NCBI RefSeq assembly: GCF_002934365.1
Contig: NZ_PTIY01000006.1
Coordinates: 124,001 to 188,000, forward strand
Direction of reading: 5' to 3'
DNA length: 64,000 nucleotides
Source of the DNA: Methylobacter tundripaludum
GTDB lineage: Bacteria; Pseudomonadota; Gammaproteobacteria; Methylococcales; Methylomonadaceae
Shown here: in pieces, positions 1 through 8,161 of the stretch
Layout: each line of letters starts with the position of its first letter
Numbering within the stretch: the stretch's first letter is position 1
Translations under genes and position numbers: made by a program
Notes under the pieces: generated by a model
Told to the model about the DNA's origin: nothing
Database searches by the model: none
The model's input: only the letters and a program-made list of their open reading frames with translations

Positions 1-471
1 TATCGAGTCGAAATCGGGCGTATCCCATAAAACGCCATGCGGCAAGAGTCCTGAATCAGTGGTGTTTTCGCTTAGCGAATAGCAATCGTGCCGGTCTTTG
101 CTGAGCTGGGTTTGCGGCAACTGCTGGAAGCGGCCGAAATAACGTTGCAGGCCGTTGCAGTCTTCAATACTGACGCCGTTGCAAAAACCCTGAGGATGAA
201 TAGTGTAACCCGCCAACGGACTGACGCCGGCGGCGCTGCTGTTTAACAGCACGTTGGCCAGCGAACTTTTTCCGGCCTGCGTGGGTCCCACCACGGCCAT
301 TTGCAACAACGGCTGCTGCGACGCAGCAATCAGCTGGCCCTTACGGATAAAGGCTTCAGCCAGAATAAGCTGATCGATCCGTTGTTGATAGCTTGTTTTG
401 ACAGAGTCGGCGCCCAGTTGAGCCGAAACCGCCTGGTAACGTTGTTTTAATAATTGGATAAATTCCAGCAT
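1..471 (-). CDS. GTPase-domain protein, N-terminal part (gene runs off the window)
   Basis: Reading leftward from an ATG at 471 the frame stays open to the window edge, giving the first 157 residues of a longer protein. A P-loop of the GTPase kind, GPTQAGKSS, lies at about residues 62-70. A DTPDFDS motif near residue 150 fits the G3 (DxxG-like) switch region. The first 50 residues look helical. This matches dynamin-like or Era-like GTPase domains with a helical leader. The family cannot be narrowed because the NKxD motif and C-terminus lie outside the window. It is transcribed away from the lipoprotein gene at 601. Confidence 0.75.
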   Translation of the reverse strand, partial: MLEFIQLLKQRYQAVSAQLGADSVKTSYQQRIDQLILAEAFIRKGQLIAASQQPLLQMAVVGPTQAGKSSLANVLLNSSAAGVSPLAGYTIHPQGFCNGVSIEDCNGLQRYFGRFQQLPQTQLSKDRHDCYSLSENTTDSGLLPHGVLWDTPDFDSI

Positions 472-600
472 GAAAAGCCAGCTCAGGATTATAATGACCT
501 GCTATTTTACTTCGTTTGACAAACCAGCGTTATATAATAAACATCGCAAACCATGTAAATAGCATGACATGCGTCCCTACTTAAACTTGAGGTTATCTTT

Positions 601-1026
601 ATGAAGAAATTACCTATTCTTCTGCTCATTCTCTGCTGCACTTCTTTAATCGCATGTAGCAAGGGCTCACAAATTAATGGCCATACTACCCGCACCGCTT
701 TTAAATCAGTAAAGGCGCTAAAAAACCGCTTATCGCCCGATGCTCGCATTGAGTTTGAAGTGTCTTTCTGGATGCTTCGCGATTCCATTAAAAGTGAAAA
801 AGAATTTCTTAATACTGTTGACGGTAAAAAACCTGAAGAGATCATTGCAATGGGCAAAGAACTTTATCAGCAACGGAAAAACAGCGGTTTTGCAGGCTAC
901 GAGAAATACACAAGCTGGGATGATATGATCGCCAAATTCGGCAAGGAAAGAATTGACCAGGATAACCGTAAAGGCCCAAAAGAAGACCCTAAAGACAAAG
1001 CCAACGACGTTTTGTACAAGCTCTAA
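601..1026 (+). CDS. small outer-membrane-type lipoprotein, function unknown
   Basis: The 141-residue product starts with a lysine-rich n-region, a hydrophobic stretch and a lipobox LIAC (Cys at about residue 19), so it should be lipid-anchored after signal peptidase II cleavage. The mature part is hydrophilic and rich in Lys and Asp, with no membrane segment or recognised catalytic motif. A GAGGTTATCTTT leader provides a GAGG ribosome-binding site about 7 bases before the ATG. Its 3' end converges on the DUF2959 gene with only 3 bases between stops. It resembles small uncharacterised proteobacterial lipoproteins. No function can be assigned. Confidence 0.8.
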   Translation: MKKLPILLLILCCTSLIACSKGSQINGHTTRTAFKSVKALKNRLSPDARIEFEVSFWMLRDSIKSEKEFLNTVDGKKPEEIIAMGKELYQQRKNSGFAGYEKYTSWDDMIAKFGKERIDQDNRKGPKEDPKDKANDVLYKL

Positions 1027-1029
1027 GCC

Positions 1030-1689
1030 TTACCGGCCAGGCAAGGCTTTTTGTTCGGTTAATACTGCAACAAATTGACTTGCCTCAGTGATGGTCTGCT
1101 CCATTGCACGGATCAGCTGGGAAATATCGATGCCTATCTCAATAAATTCATGTCTTAATGCCGCGATAGCCTGGGCATTAAGGTTGTGCTTCAAATACAA
1201 CACCTGATCCTTGAATGCCGCCAGCACCGGCTGAATTTTTGCTTCCGCCTTTTGCATGGACTTGATAAGCCGGGCGTAATTTTGTCTGGCTAACTTTAAT
1301 TGCTGCTTGCTGTGTGAGCGCAAGTTACGGTTCGTGTATTCATTCAGTTCGCTTTCCCATTCTTTAAACAGCGCCTCGCTGACCTGTTCGATCGCCCTGA
1401 TTCTGTTGCTGACCGCTTCGGATTTGGCACAGCAAAACTGATACTGTCTGTTCAGCAGGTTATATTTATGGTCCAGCGCCGTCTCATTAACGCAAACCAG
1501 GGTCTTAAACCGCTCCAGCGCATCTTCAAACTCATTTTTGGTTTCCCGCAAACCCACGCAGGCCTGCTCGACATGAGCAACCACTATATCGCGCTTATGT
1601 TCGCCAATCGATTCCCTGGCGCTGTAATAGACGTTGCGGATTTTTTTTGAGAGGAAGCCTCTGATTAAATTTAACAATATTTTTACCAA
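1030..1689 (-). CDS. DUF2959 family coiled-coil protein
   Basis: The 219-residue protein is almost entirely helical and charged, with a short hydrophobic amphipathic start. Recognisable family features are the GEHKRDIVVAHVEQA stretch near residue 30, a central coiled coil with EEWESEL-like composition, and the FKDQVLYLKHNLNAQAIAAL block near residue 160. These match the DUF2959 family found widely in gammaproteobacteria. Function is unknown. Here the usual signal or lipoprotein start is replaced by a lysine-rich amphipathic segment, so the location is unclear. It stands alone, converging with the lipoprotein gene. Confidence 0.8.
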   Translation of the reverse strand: MVKILLNLIRGFLSKKIRNVYYSARESIGEHKRDIVVAHVEQACVGLRETKNEFEDALERFKTLVCVNETALDHKYNLLNRQYQFCCAKSEAVSNRIRAIEQVSEALFKEWESELNEYTNRNLRSHSKQQLKLARQNYARLIKSMQKAEAKIQPVLAAFKDQVLYLKHNLNAQAIAALRHEFIEIGIDISQLIRAMEQTITEASQFVAVLTEQKALPGR

Positions 1690-1770
1690 ATCGTTGGATG
1701 CCGGGGTATTTTGATCGGCTATTAAAACCTTGATGTATTTACTTGAGTTTTATCACTTGAAATCTTTTTA

Positions 1771-1834
1771 TTCACCACGAAGACACGAAGGACGCGAAGT
1801 TTATTTCTTCGTGTCCTTCGTGTCTTCGTGGTGA
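1771..1834. repeat. palindromic dispersed repeat, family R1 (copy 1)
   Basis: The left arm TTCACCACGAAGACACGAAG plus GGACGCGAAG is mirrored by CTTCGTGTCC followed by TTCGTGTCTTCGTGGTGA, leaving a loop of about 8 bases. It lies between DUF2959 and cysS. The arms would form a long hairpin in either transcript. The same arms recur at 20032, 30043, 38367, 46186 and 48331. Confidence 0.9.
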
Positions 1835-1899
1835 TATTTTTTACAACTTAACATTGCACTTTTTCCACGACTCCCGTGGGAATACCGTTACTCGACTAA

Positions 1900-3285
1900 C
1901 TATTCGCGCCGCCAGCTGGTGGTGCCGTCGGGCGAATCTTCCAGAATCACGCCCTGCTCTTTCAGGTCGTTACGGATTTTATCGGCCAAAGCCCAGTCTT
2001 TGGCTTTTTTTGCATCCAGACGCGCCTGGATTTGCTGTTCGATTTGTCCTTCACCAAGTACAGCGTCCCCGCTACCTTTAAGAAAAGCATCAGGGTCATC
2101 CTGCAATATGCCCAGCAAGCCGCCTAAATATTTCAGCGTAGCCGCCAATACACCAGCTTTCTGCGGGTCGGTTTCTTTGGCTTTATTCAAGTCCCTGGCT
2201 AAATCAAACAACACCGACAAAACAACCGGCGTATTAAAATCATCATCCATCGCCTGTTCAAAACGGATTTTATATGCTTGCTCAATCGCCGCATCGGCCG
2301 TAATTTCCACGCCGCGCAGGGCAGTATACAGCCGCGTTAAAGCCGCTTTTGCGTCATTGAGCTGTTCATCGGAATAATTCAACGGACTGCGGTAATGACT
2401 GGAAAGAATGAAGAAGCGGATGATCTCCGGCTTGTACTGGTTCAACACTTCACGCACGGTAAAGAAATTACCCAGCGACTTGGACATTTTTTCTTCATTA
2501 ATACGGACAAAACCGTTGTGCATCCACAGATTGACGAATTTCTCGCCGGTCGCCCCTTCCGACTGGGCTATTTCATTTTCATGATGCGGAAACTGCAAAT
2601 CCATACCGCCGCCGTGGATGTCGAAATGATTGCCCAAACAACAGGTGGACATCGCCGAACACTCGATATGCCAGCCGGGGCGGCCCAAACCCCACGGCGA
2701 ATCCCAGGCAGGTTCGTTGGCCTTGGCCATCTTCCACAACACAAAATCCATCGGATTGCGTTTTGCCGGATCCACATCAACACGTTCGCCGGCCTGCAAA
2801 TCGTCCAGGTTCTTGCCCGATAACCGGCCGTAATCCTTGAACTGGGTCACCGCATAAAAAACATCGCCATTGCTGCCGACATAAGCCAAGCCTTTGTCCG
2901 CCAAGGCTTTAATCATCGCGATAATGTCGTCGATAGATTGCGTCGCCCTCGGCTCAAGGTCGGGCGGCAAAACGGCCAGCGCCCGCTCATCCTCGTGCAT
3001 CGCGTCAATAAACCGCGCAGTCAATTGACTGTAGTCTTCGCCGTTTTCAATCGCACGTTGGATGATTTTGTCGTCAATATCGGTAATGTTGCGCACGTAG
3101 GTCAATTCATAACCCTGATAGCGAAGGTAACGAGCAACCGTATCGAACACGACCATGACCCGCGCATGGCCGACATGGCAATAATCGTAAACCGTCATGC
3201 CGCAGACATACATGCCGACTTTGCCCGCTACGCGCGGCTGGAACTGTTCTTTTTTTCGGGTCAGGGTGTTATATATTTTCAGCAT
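1900..3285 (-). CDS. cysS: cysteinyl-tRNA synthetase
   Basis: This class I aminoacyl-tRNA synthetase charges tRNA-Cys with cysteine in the cytoplasm. The 461 residues match the usual length. The signature HVGHARV (HIGH motif) is near residue 38, zinc-binding Cys and His residues occur at Cys28 and in the IECSAMS and FPHHENE region, and the KMSKSLGN loop is near residue 265. The C-terminal tRNA-binding domain is complete and ends in TTSWRRE. It starts at ATG 3285 (MLKIYNTL), the expected family start. The gene is divergent from the cyclophilin gene at 3435, the bases between them serving as a shared promoter region. Confidence 0.97.
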   Translation of the reverse strand: MLKIYNTLTRKKEQFQPRVAGKVGMYVCGMTVYDYCHVGHARVMVVFDTVARYLRYQGYELTYVRNITDIDDKIIQRAIENGEDYSQLTARFIDAMHEDERALAVLPPDLEPRATQSIDDIIAMIKALADKGLAYVGSNGDVFYAVTQFKDYGRLSGKNLDDLQAGERVDVDPAKRNPMDFVLWKMAKANEPAWDSPWGLGRPGWHIECSAMSTCCLGNHFDIHGGGMDLQFPHHENEIAQSEGATGEKFVNLWMHNGFVRINEEKMSKSLGNFFTVREVLNQYKPEIIRFFILSSHYRSPLNYSDEQLNDAKAALTRLYTALRGVEITADAAIEQAYKIRFEQAMDDDFNTPVVLSVLFDLARDLNKAKETDPQKAGVLAATLKYLGGLLGILQDDPDAFLKGSGDAVLGEGQIEQQIQARLDAKKAKDWALADKIRNDLKEQGVILEDSPDGTTSWRRE

Positions 3286-3434
3286 GTCATTAAATCATTC
3301 AGTTAGGCGATGTTTTCCATTGCCGATCAGCCGGGGCAGGTTAAACAAATCCGCACAATCTACCAAGCGCATGCTTCTCTTTCAAGACAAAAACACTTAG
3401 AATTTGTTCTTTGCATCACTCAACAAGGAAAACC

Positions 3435-4016
3435 ATGCGTACTTTCATTTTCTCCATGATGCTGCTTTTAACCACAACACTCTCATTTGCAACGGAAAAT
3501 AAAATGTCTGATACACCATCAAAAGTTAAATTAACAACCTCTATGGGTGAAATCATTATCCAGCTGAATCCTGAAAAAGCGCCTATTTCATCGGCAAATT
3601 TCCTGACTTATGTTAACGAAGGCTTTTACAGCAACACTATTTTCCATCGCATAATTCCCGGATTTATGGCGCAAGGCGGCGGTTTTGATACTGACTTTAA
3701 CCAAAAAGCGGTTCATGATCCTATCAAAAACGAAGCCGATAACGGCTTGCCGAACAAACGCGGCACTTTAGCGATGGCGCGCACCAACGTTCCCGATTCC
3801 GCAACCGCTCAGTTTTTTATCAACTACAAAGACAATTCATTCCTGAATCATACCAGCCCAACACCCAGTGGCTGGGGCTACGCGGTATTCGGCGAAGTCA
3901 TTGAAGGCATGGATGTTGTCGATGAAATGGCAAAACAACCCACAGGCAACCGTGGCGGACATCAAGACGTACCCAAAACCGACATCATTGTCGAAAAAGC
4001 TGAAGTTATAAAATAG
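3435..4016 (+). CDS. cyclophilin-type peptidyl-prolyl isomerase
   Basis: It catalyses cis-trans isomerisation of Xaa-Pro bonds during protein folding. The ATG at 3435 is chosen because AAGGAAAA lies just upstream. The product is 193 residues with a hydrophobic signal segment (FIFSMMLLLTTTLSFA), so the protein is probably periplasmic like PpiA. The cyclophilin core is clear: FHRIIPGFMAQGG near residue 75 holds the catalytic Arg, ATAQFFIN lies near residue 125 and GYAVFGEV near 150. After the signal peptide comes a second Met (MSDTPSK) which would yield a cytoplasmic PpiB-like form. The signal-bearing start has the better ribosome-binding site. Confidence 0.92.
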   Translation: MRTFIFSMMLLLTTTLSFATENKMSDTPSKVKLTTSMGEIIIQLNPEKAPISSANFLTYVNEGFYSNTIFHRIIPGFMAQGGGFDTDFNQKAVHDPIKNEADNGLPNKRGTLAMARTNVPDSATAQFFINYKDNSFLNHTSPTPSGWGYAVFGEVIEGMDVVDEMAKQPTGNRGGHQDVPKTDIIVEKAEVIK

Positions 4017-4100
4017 ACGAAAGGCGCAAGGCTAAAGGCGAAAGGTGCCGACACCCCCCCGTCTTTAGCCCTTTGCCCTTTGCCCTTTGCCCTTTTGCCT
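4017..4100. repeat. heptamer inverted array, family R2 (copy 1)
   Basis: Downstream of the cyclophilin stop comes an array of GGCGAAA/GGCTAAA-type heptamers (about 4017-4047), a short C-rich spacer, then the complementary array TTTAGCCCTTTGCCCTTTGC repeated to about 4100. The arms can pair into an imperfect hairpin. The right arm runs directly into the start region of lpxH. The related arrays are at 15061 and 40258. Confidence 0.85.
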
Positions 4101-4111
4101 CTCACTCGCCC

Positions 4112-4837
4112 TTGAATCAAGAAATCCTATTCATCTCAGACCTGCATATTTCCCTGGAAAAGCCTGAAATCACCCGCCGGTTTCTTTCATTCCTTAGCGA
4201 TAGAGCGCCCAAAGCAGCCGCGGTTTATATATTGGGCGATCTTTTCGATGCCTGGATAGGCGACGACGACTTTACTCCACCCAACAACACGATCCGAAAA
4301 CAGCTTAAACAGCTGACCGATTCAGGCACTCAGGTTTATTTACAGCAAGGCAACCGCGATTTCCTGCTAGGTAAGCGGTTTGCCAAGGATACCGGCGTCA
4401 TACTTCTCGATGAGTACGCCGTGATCGATTTACATGGCACGCCGACGCTGTTAACTCACGGCGATTTATTGTGTACCGATGACCGGCCTTATCAGGCATT
4501 CCGCGCCAAATCCCATACCCTGGAATGGCAACAATCCGTGTTGTCAAAGCCCTTGTTTTTACGGCTGCTGGCGGCACGCTGGTATCGTGTCCGCAGTTAT
4601 TTCCACAAACGCCGGAAGTCCCAGGACATTATGGATGTCAATCAGGACACGGTGATCAACGTTATGCGCAAGCGACGCTGCCTGCGCTTGATTCATGGGC
4701 ATACGCACCGTCCCGCTATCCATGACTTTGAAATAGACGGACAACCCGCACAGCGCTTTGTTCTTTCCGCATGGAGCAAGCATGCGGCCGAAGTATTATG
4801 CTGGAACAGCAACGGCTACCACATCGAAGCCATTTAA
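4112..4837 (+). CDS. lpxH: UDP-2,3-diacylglucosamine pyrophosphatase (lipid A biosynthesis)
   Basis: LpxH hydrolyses UDP-2,3-diacylglucosamine to lipid X and UMP at the inner membrane. The metallophosphoesterase motifs are all present: FISDLHIS near residue 7, GDLFDAWIGDD near 40, GNRDF near 80, THGD near 115 and HGHTHRP near 195. The reading frame extends 13 codons upstream to 4073, but that part (PFALCPF...) is only translated repeat R2. A TTG at 4112 gives MNQEILFISDLHIS and 241 residues, close to E. coli LpxH. No convincing ribosome-binding site precedes it, probably because the repeat has replaced the native leader. Confidence 0.93.
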   Translation: MNQEILFISDLHISLEKPEITRRFLSFLSDRAPKAAAVYILGDLFDAWIGDDDFTPPNNTIRKQLKQLTDSGTQVYLQQGNRDFLLGKRFAKDTGVILLDEYAVIDLHGTPTLLTHGDLLCTDDRPYQAFRAKSHTLEWQQSVLSKPLFLRLLAARWYRVRSYFHKRRKSQDIMDVNQDTVINVMRKRRCLRLIHGHTHRPAIHDFEIDGQPAQRFVLSAWSKHAAEVLCWNSNGYHIEAI

Positions 4838-5106
4838 CCTGTCTATTTGTTTTACATAGATAAAAGTCAAAAATAAATTCAGCGACTTTAATTCGAGCAC
4901 TATTACAAATGCAATCTTTGTAGAACCTCCTCTTCCTCCTCGGCGACAATTAAATCAATGACGTGTCGCTCAACCGCATCTGTAACGAAATATCCTGAAA
5001 ATCTAAAGCCCTCGTAGCGGCTGCACGGATGCAGGAGCAATGACCGGCCACCCTGTGTTTTATCAAAACGTTACAGAAAATCACTCCGCATCGACGCCTA
5101 TAAAAG

Positions 5107-5135
5107 TTGACTTTTGGGGCAAAATCATTAAATTT
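5107..5135 (+). promoter_or_regulatory. possible sigma-70 promoter for xoxF
   Basis: TTGACT at 5107-5112 is followed after 17 bases by AAATTT at 5130-5135. The -35 box is good and the -10 box poor, so an activator may be needed. The implied leader is about 118 bases long. Confidence 0.3.
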
Positions 5136-5190
5136 AGGCCCCTAGAGTGAAAATTTCCTGTATCCATGGAACATGAAAAACACCCTAAAA

Positions 5191-5202
5191 ACTAATATTA
5201 GT
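5191..5202. promoter_or_regulatory. perfect palindrome ACTAATATTAGT in the xoxF leader
   Basis: A 12-base perfect dyad lies about 58 bases before the xoxF start and about 56 bases after the possible -10 box. It may be an operator or simply part of the leader RNA. Confidence 0.35.
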
Positions 5203-5220
5203 CCTAAAAAACACAATCAC

Positions 5221-5243
5221 TATTCTGTCAAATTAACAGAATA
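5221..5243 (+). promoter_or_regulatory. inverted repeat just ahead of the xoxF ribosome-binding site
   Basis: TATTCTGT, a 7-base loop and ACAGAATA form a perfect 8-base-pair hairpin that ends one base before CCAGGAG, the xoxF Shine-Dalgarno region at 5245-5250. In RNA it could protect the 5' end or shape ribosome access. In DNA it could bind a dimeric regulator. Confidence 0.5.
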
Positions 5244-5259
5244 CCAGGAGAAATATAAT

Positions 5260-7116
5260 ATGAAGAAGCCTTTGAAAAGTTGGCTGCTTGCTTCCAGTGT
5301 GGCTGCTATTCTAGCCGCACCAGCAGTTTCAACTGCTAACAGCGAAGTTGAAAAACTGACCCAAAACCCAGCCAACTGGGCAACTTGGGGTGGTGATTAC
5401 GCAGGTACTCGTTACAGCAAGCTAAGCGAAATCAATACCAGCAATGTGAAAAATCTGCAACCAGCCTGGTCTTTTTCTACAGGCGTCTTGCGTGGCCACG
5501 AAGGCGGCCCCTTGGTTGTTAACGATGTTCTTTACATTCATACACCTTTCCCTAACACTGTTTACGCAATTGATCAAAAAACTCAATCCGTAATCTGGGA
5601 ATTCACGCCGACACAAGATGCTGACGTAACTATTCCTGTTATGTGCTGCGACACTGTCAACCGTGGTTTGGCTTATGGCGACGGCAAAATCTTCCTGCAA
5701 CAATCCGATACCGTTTTAACTGCACTGGACGCTAAAACCGGTAAACGCGTATGGAGCGTACAAAACGGCGACCCTAAACTGGGCATGACCAACACACAGG
5801 CTCCGTTAGTTGTTAAAGATACTGTTTTAACCGGTATTTCCGGTGGTGAATTTGGTGTTCGCGGTTTCTTGGCGGCATACAACATCAATACCGGCGCGCT
5901 GGTCTGGAAAGGCCACAGCATGGGTCCTGATAAAGACACTCTGATTGATCCCAAGAAGACAACCACCTGGAAAGACGGCAAAGTCACTCCGGTTGGCGAA
6001 AACTCAAGCACCAGCACTTGGCAAGGCGACCAATGGAAAATCGGCGGCGGCACGACATGGGGCTGGTACAGCTATGATCCTAAATTGAACCTGATTTACT
6101 ACGGATCAGGCAACCCATCTACATGGAACCCGGTTCAACGTCCTGGCGACAACAAATGGTCCATGTCATTATGGGCTCGTGACGCCGACACCGGTGCGGT
6201 TAAATGGGTTTACCAAATGACTCCACACGATGAGTGGGACTTTGACGGTATCAACGAAACCGTTCTGGTTGACCAAGAAGTTAAAGGCAAAATGCACAAA
6301 ACTATCGTGCATTTCGACCGTAACGGTTTTGGCTACACGTTAGATCGTGAAACCGGCGAACTGCTTGTTGCTGAAAAATTCGACAAATCAGTTAACTGGG
6401 CAACTCATGTCGACATGAACACCGGCCGTCCACAAGTTGTATCTAAATACAGTACTGAGCAAAACGGCGAAGACGTTAACACACAAGGCGTTTGCCCTGC
6501 TGCGTTAGGAAGTAAAAACCAACAACCGGTTTCTTACTCTCCACAAACCGGCTTGTTCTATATCTCAGGCAACCACTTGTGCATGGACTACGAACCATTC
6601 GAAGTATCATACACAGCGGGTCAACCCTACGTTGGCGCTACTTTGACTATGATGCCTGCCGGCGCGGACGTTATGACCGGCAAACCAGACGGCACAACCA
6701 ACCTGGGCCAGTTCACAGCTTATGACGCCAAAACCGGTAAAATCGCTTGGTCTAACAAAGAACAATTCTCTGTTTGGTCAGGTTCTGTTGCAACTGCCGG
6801 CGGCGTAGTATTCTACGGTACTCTGGAAGGCTACCTGAAAGCGGTTGACGCTAAAACAGGTAAAGAACTCTATCGGTTCAAAACACCTTCCGGCATCATC
6901 GGCAACGTTAATACTTGGGAATATAACGGCAAGCAATATGTTGGCGTTCTTTCAGGTATCGGCGGCTGGGCTGGCATCGGTATCGCTGCCGGCCTTGACA
7001 GCGGTGAAGCAAGTTCAAACTCCGAAGGTTTGGGCGCTGTGGGCGCTTACAGAAGCTTAAGCTCTTTCACTAAACTGGGCGGTACATTAACTGTATTTAC
7101 ATTACCCAGCAACTAA
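5260..7116 (+). CDS. xoxF: lanthanide-dependent PQQ methanol dehydrogenase XoxF
   Basis: XoxF oxidises methanol in the periplasm and passes electrons to a c-type cytochrome. The ATG at 5260 follows CCAGGAG by 9 bases and gives 618 residues with a clear signal peptide (cleavage near AVSTANSE). Family marks are the adjacent cysteine pair in [10 protein letters not shown] that contacts PQQ, repeated beta-propeller W motifs, and the active-site segment [11 protein letters not shown]. In precursor numbering Asp327 is the catalytic base. Asp329, two residues on, is the extra ligand that marks lanthanide-binding XoxF, whereas calcium-type MxaF has a small residue there. Codon use looks biased as in highly expressed genes. 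A strong terminator follows, then xoxJ. Confidence 0.97.
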   Translation: MKKPLKSWLLASSVAAILAAPAVSTANSEVEKLTQNPANWATWGGDYAGTRYSKLSEINTSNVKNLQPAWSFSTGVLRGHEGGPLVVNDVLYIHTPFPNTVYAIDQKTQSVIWEFTPTQDADVTIPVMCCDTVNRGLAYGDGKIFLQQSDTVLTALDAKTGKRVWSVQNGDPKLGMTNTQAPLVVKDTVLTGISGGEFGVRGFLAAYNINTGALVWKGHSMGPDKDTLIDPKKTTTWKDGKVTPVGENSSTSTWQGDQWKIGGGTTWGWYSYDPKLNLIYYGSGNPSTWNPVQRPGDNKWSMSLWARDADTGAVKWVYQMTPHDEWDFDGINETVLVDQEVKGKMHKTIVHFDRNGFGYTLDRETGELLVAEKFDKSVNWATHVDMNTGRPQVVSKYSTEQNGEDVNTQGVCPAALGSKNQQPVSYSPQTGLFYISGNHLCMDYEPFEVSYTAGQPYVGATLTMMPAGADVMTGKPDGTTNLGQFTAYDAKTGKIAWSNKEQFSVWSGSVATAGGVVFYGTLEGYLKAVDAKTGKELYRFKTPSGIIGNVNTWEYNGKQYVGVLSGIGGWAGIGIAAGLDSGEASSNSEGLGAVGAYRSLSSFTKLGGTLTVFTLPSN

Positions 7117-7143
7117 ATCGATCTGATTTTTAGATTGTGAATT

Positions 7144-7181
7144 AAAAGCCCCGGTTGATTTATCAACCGGGGCTTTTTTTT
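7144..7181 (+). terminator. rho-independent terminator after xoxF
   Basis: AGCCCCGGTTGAT pairs with ATCAACCGGGGCT around a 2-base centre and is followed by eight Ts. It sits between xoxF and xoxJ, so xoxJ is probably expressed at a lower level by partial read-through or its own promoter. Confidence 0.93.
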
Positions 7182-7239
7182 GCCTCTTTATCCAGTAAAC
7201 TATGACCCCTTACTGTTTGATTCACACAAGGAGATCTTA

Positions 7240-8109
7240 ATGAGGACCTTACCTCAACATACAGCATACTTCGCCATCTTGTTTCTAGCCGCAATCAGCT
7301 TTTCCGCCACAGCAGAAGAAAAATTCAAAGTCTGCGCCGACCCTTTGAATCCGCCCTATTCCACAAAAAACAAAGACGGCTTTGAAAACAAAATCGCCGA
7401 ACTGTTTGCCAAAGAACTGGGACAGACCGTTGAATACACATGGTTGCCGCAACGCATCGGCTTTATCCGCAACACGTTAAATGCGCCGTTAAAAGACACC
7501 GATGTGGACAGCAATGAATATAAATGTGACGTCATTATGGGCGTTCCGGCAGGTTACGAGCTTACCTTGACAACCTCTCCGTACTACCAGTCGACTTATG
7601 TGCTGTTAATCGCCAAAGGACGCGGCTGGGATGATATTATCGATGCCGCCCAATTAGCCGATCTGCCGCTAAAAAGACAGGAGGCATTAAAAATTGCGAT
7701 GTTTGACCGCGGCCCCGGCACAACCTGGATGCAAAAAAACGGTCTGCTCGATGTGGGCATCCCTTATCAATCGATGTCGGGCGACGGCGAAAATAATGTC
7801 GCCATGCAGATAGAAAAGGATCTTAAAGCGAAGAAGATTGATATGGTTATTCTGTGGGGACCTATGGCGGGCTATGTCGTTGCGCAAAGCCCTAAAAACA
7901 GTTACTCAATGATCCCGATGAAATCAACACCGGACATGAAATTCGAATTTGCGATGGCGATGGGCGTTCGCAATGGCGATAAAGCAAGAAAAGAGGCTCT
8001 TGACAAGCTGATAGCGGATAAAGCGGATAAGATTCGGGCCATCATGGCAGGTTACAACTTTCCGTTGCTACCGCTCCCTAAACAGGCTGTTCGCAAAGAC
8101 GACGATTGA
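7240..8109 (+). CDS. xoxJ: XoxJ, periplasmic solute-binding-like partner of XoxF
   Basis: Proteins of this family (MxaJ/XoxJ) have the fold of periplasmic binding proteins and are thought to help activate the methanol dehydrogenase. The ATG at 7240 follows AAGGAGA by 7 bases and gives 289 residues. A signal peptide ends near SFSATAEE, and the mature start FKVCADPLNPPYSTK is typical. Later features are GFENKIAELFAKELG, TSPYYQSTYVLL and a C-terminal FPLLPLPK stretch. It lies 123 bases after xoxF, the usual xoxFJ order. No xoxG cytochrome gene follows; the next gene is malQ on the opposite strand. Confidence 0.9.
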   Translation: MRTLPQHTAYFAILFLAAISFSATAEEKFKVCADPLNPPYSTKNKDGFENKIAELFAKELGQTVEYTWLPQRIGFIRNTLNAPLKDTDVDSNEYKCDVIMGVPAGYELTLTTSPYYQSTYVLLIAKGRGWDDIIDAAQLADLPLKRQEALKIAMFDRGPGTTWMQKNGLLDVGIPYQSMSGDGENNVAMQIEKDLKAKKIDMVILWGPMAGYVVAQSPKNSYSMIPMKSTPDMKFEFAMAMGVRNGDKARKEALDKLIADKADKIRAIMAGYNFPLLPLPKQAVRKDDD

Positions 8110-8161
8110 CCCCAATTAATCTATATTCAAGGGCGGCCCGGCCGGCCGCCCTACGAAAACC

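Larger units (their letters stand above)
4838..5259. other. intergenic region with the xoxF leader
   Basis: There is no credible gene in these 422 bases. The first half is unremarkable apart from a short GCATCCGTGCAGCC-like palindromic patch near 5020-5040 that resembles the inserts in the R1 repeats at 20032 and 38367. The second half holds a possible promoter and two palindromes listed separately. The xoxF frame is open back to an ATG at 5173, but that extra 29-residue leader lacks a ribosome-binding site and would bury the signal peptide. Confidence 0.6.

Noticed and set aside
5173-5259. In-frame upstream ATG for xoxF at 5173
   Set aside because: It would add 29 charged residues before the signal peptide and has no ribosome-binding site, whereas 5260 follows CCAGGAG.
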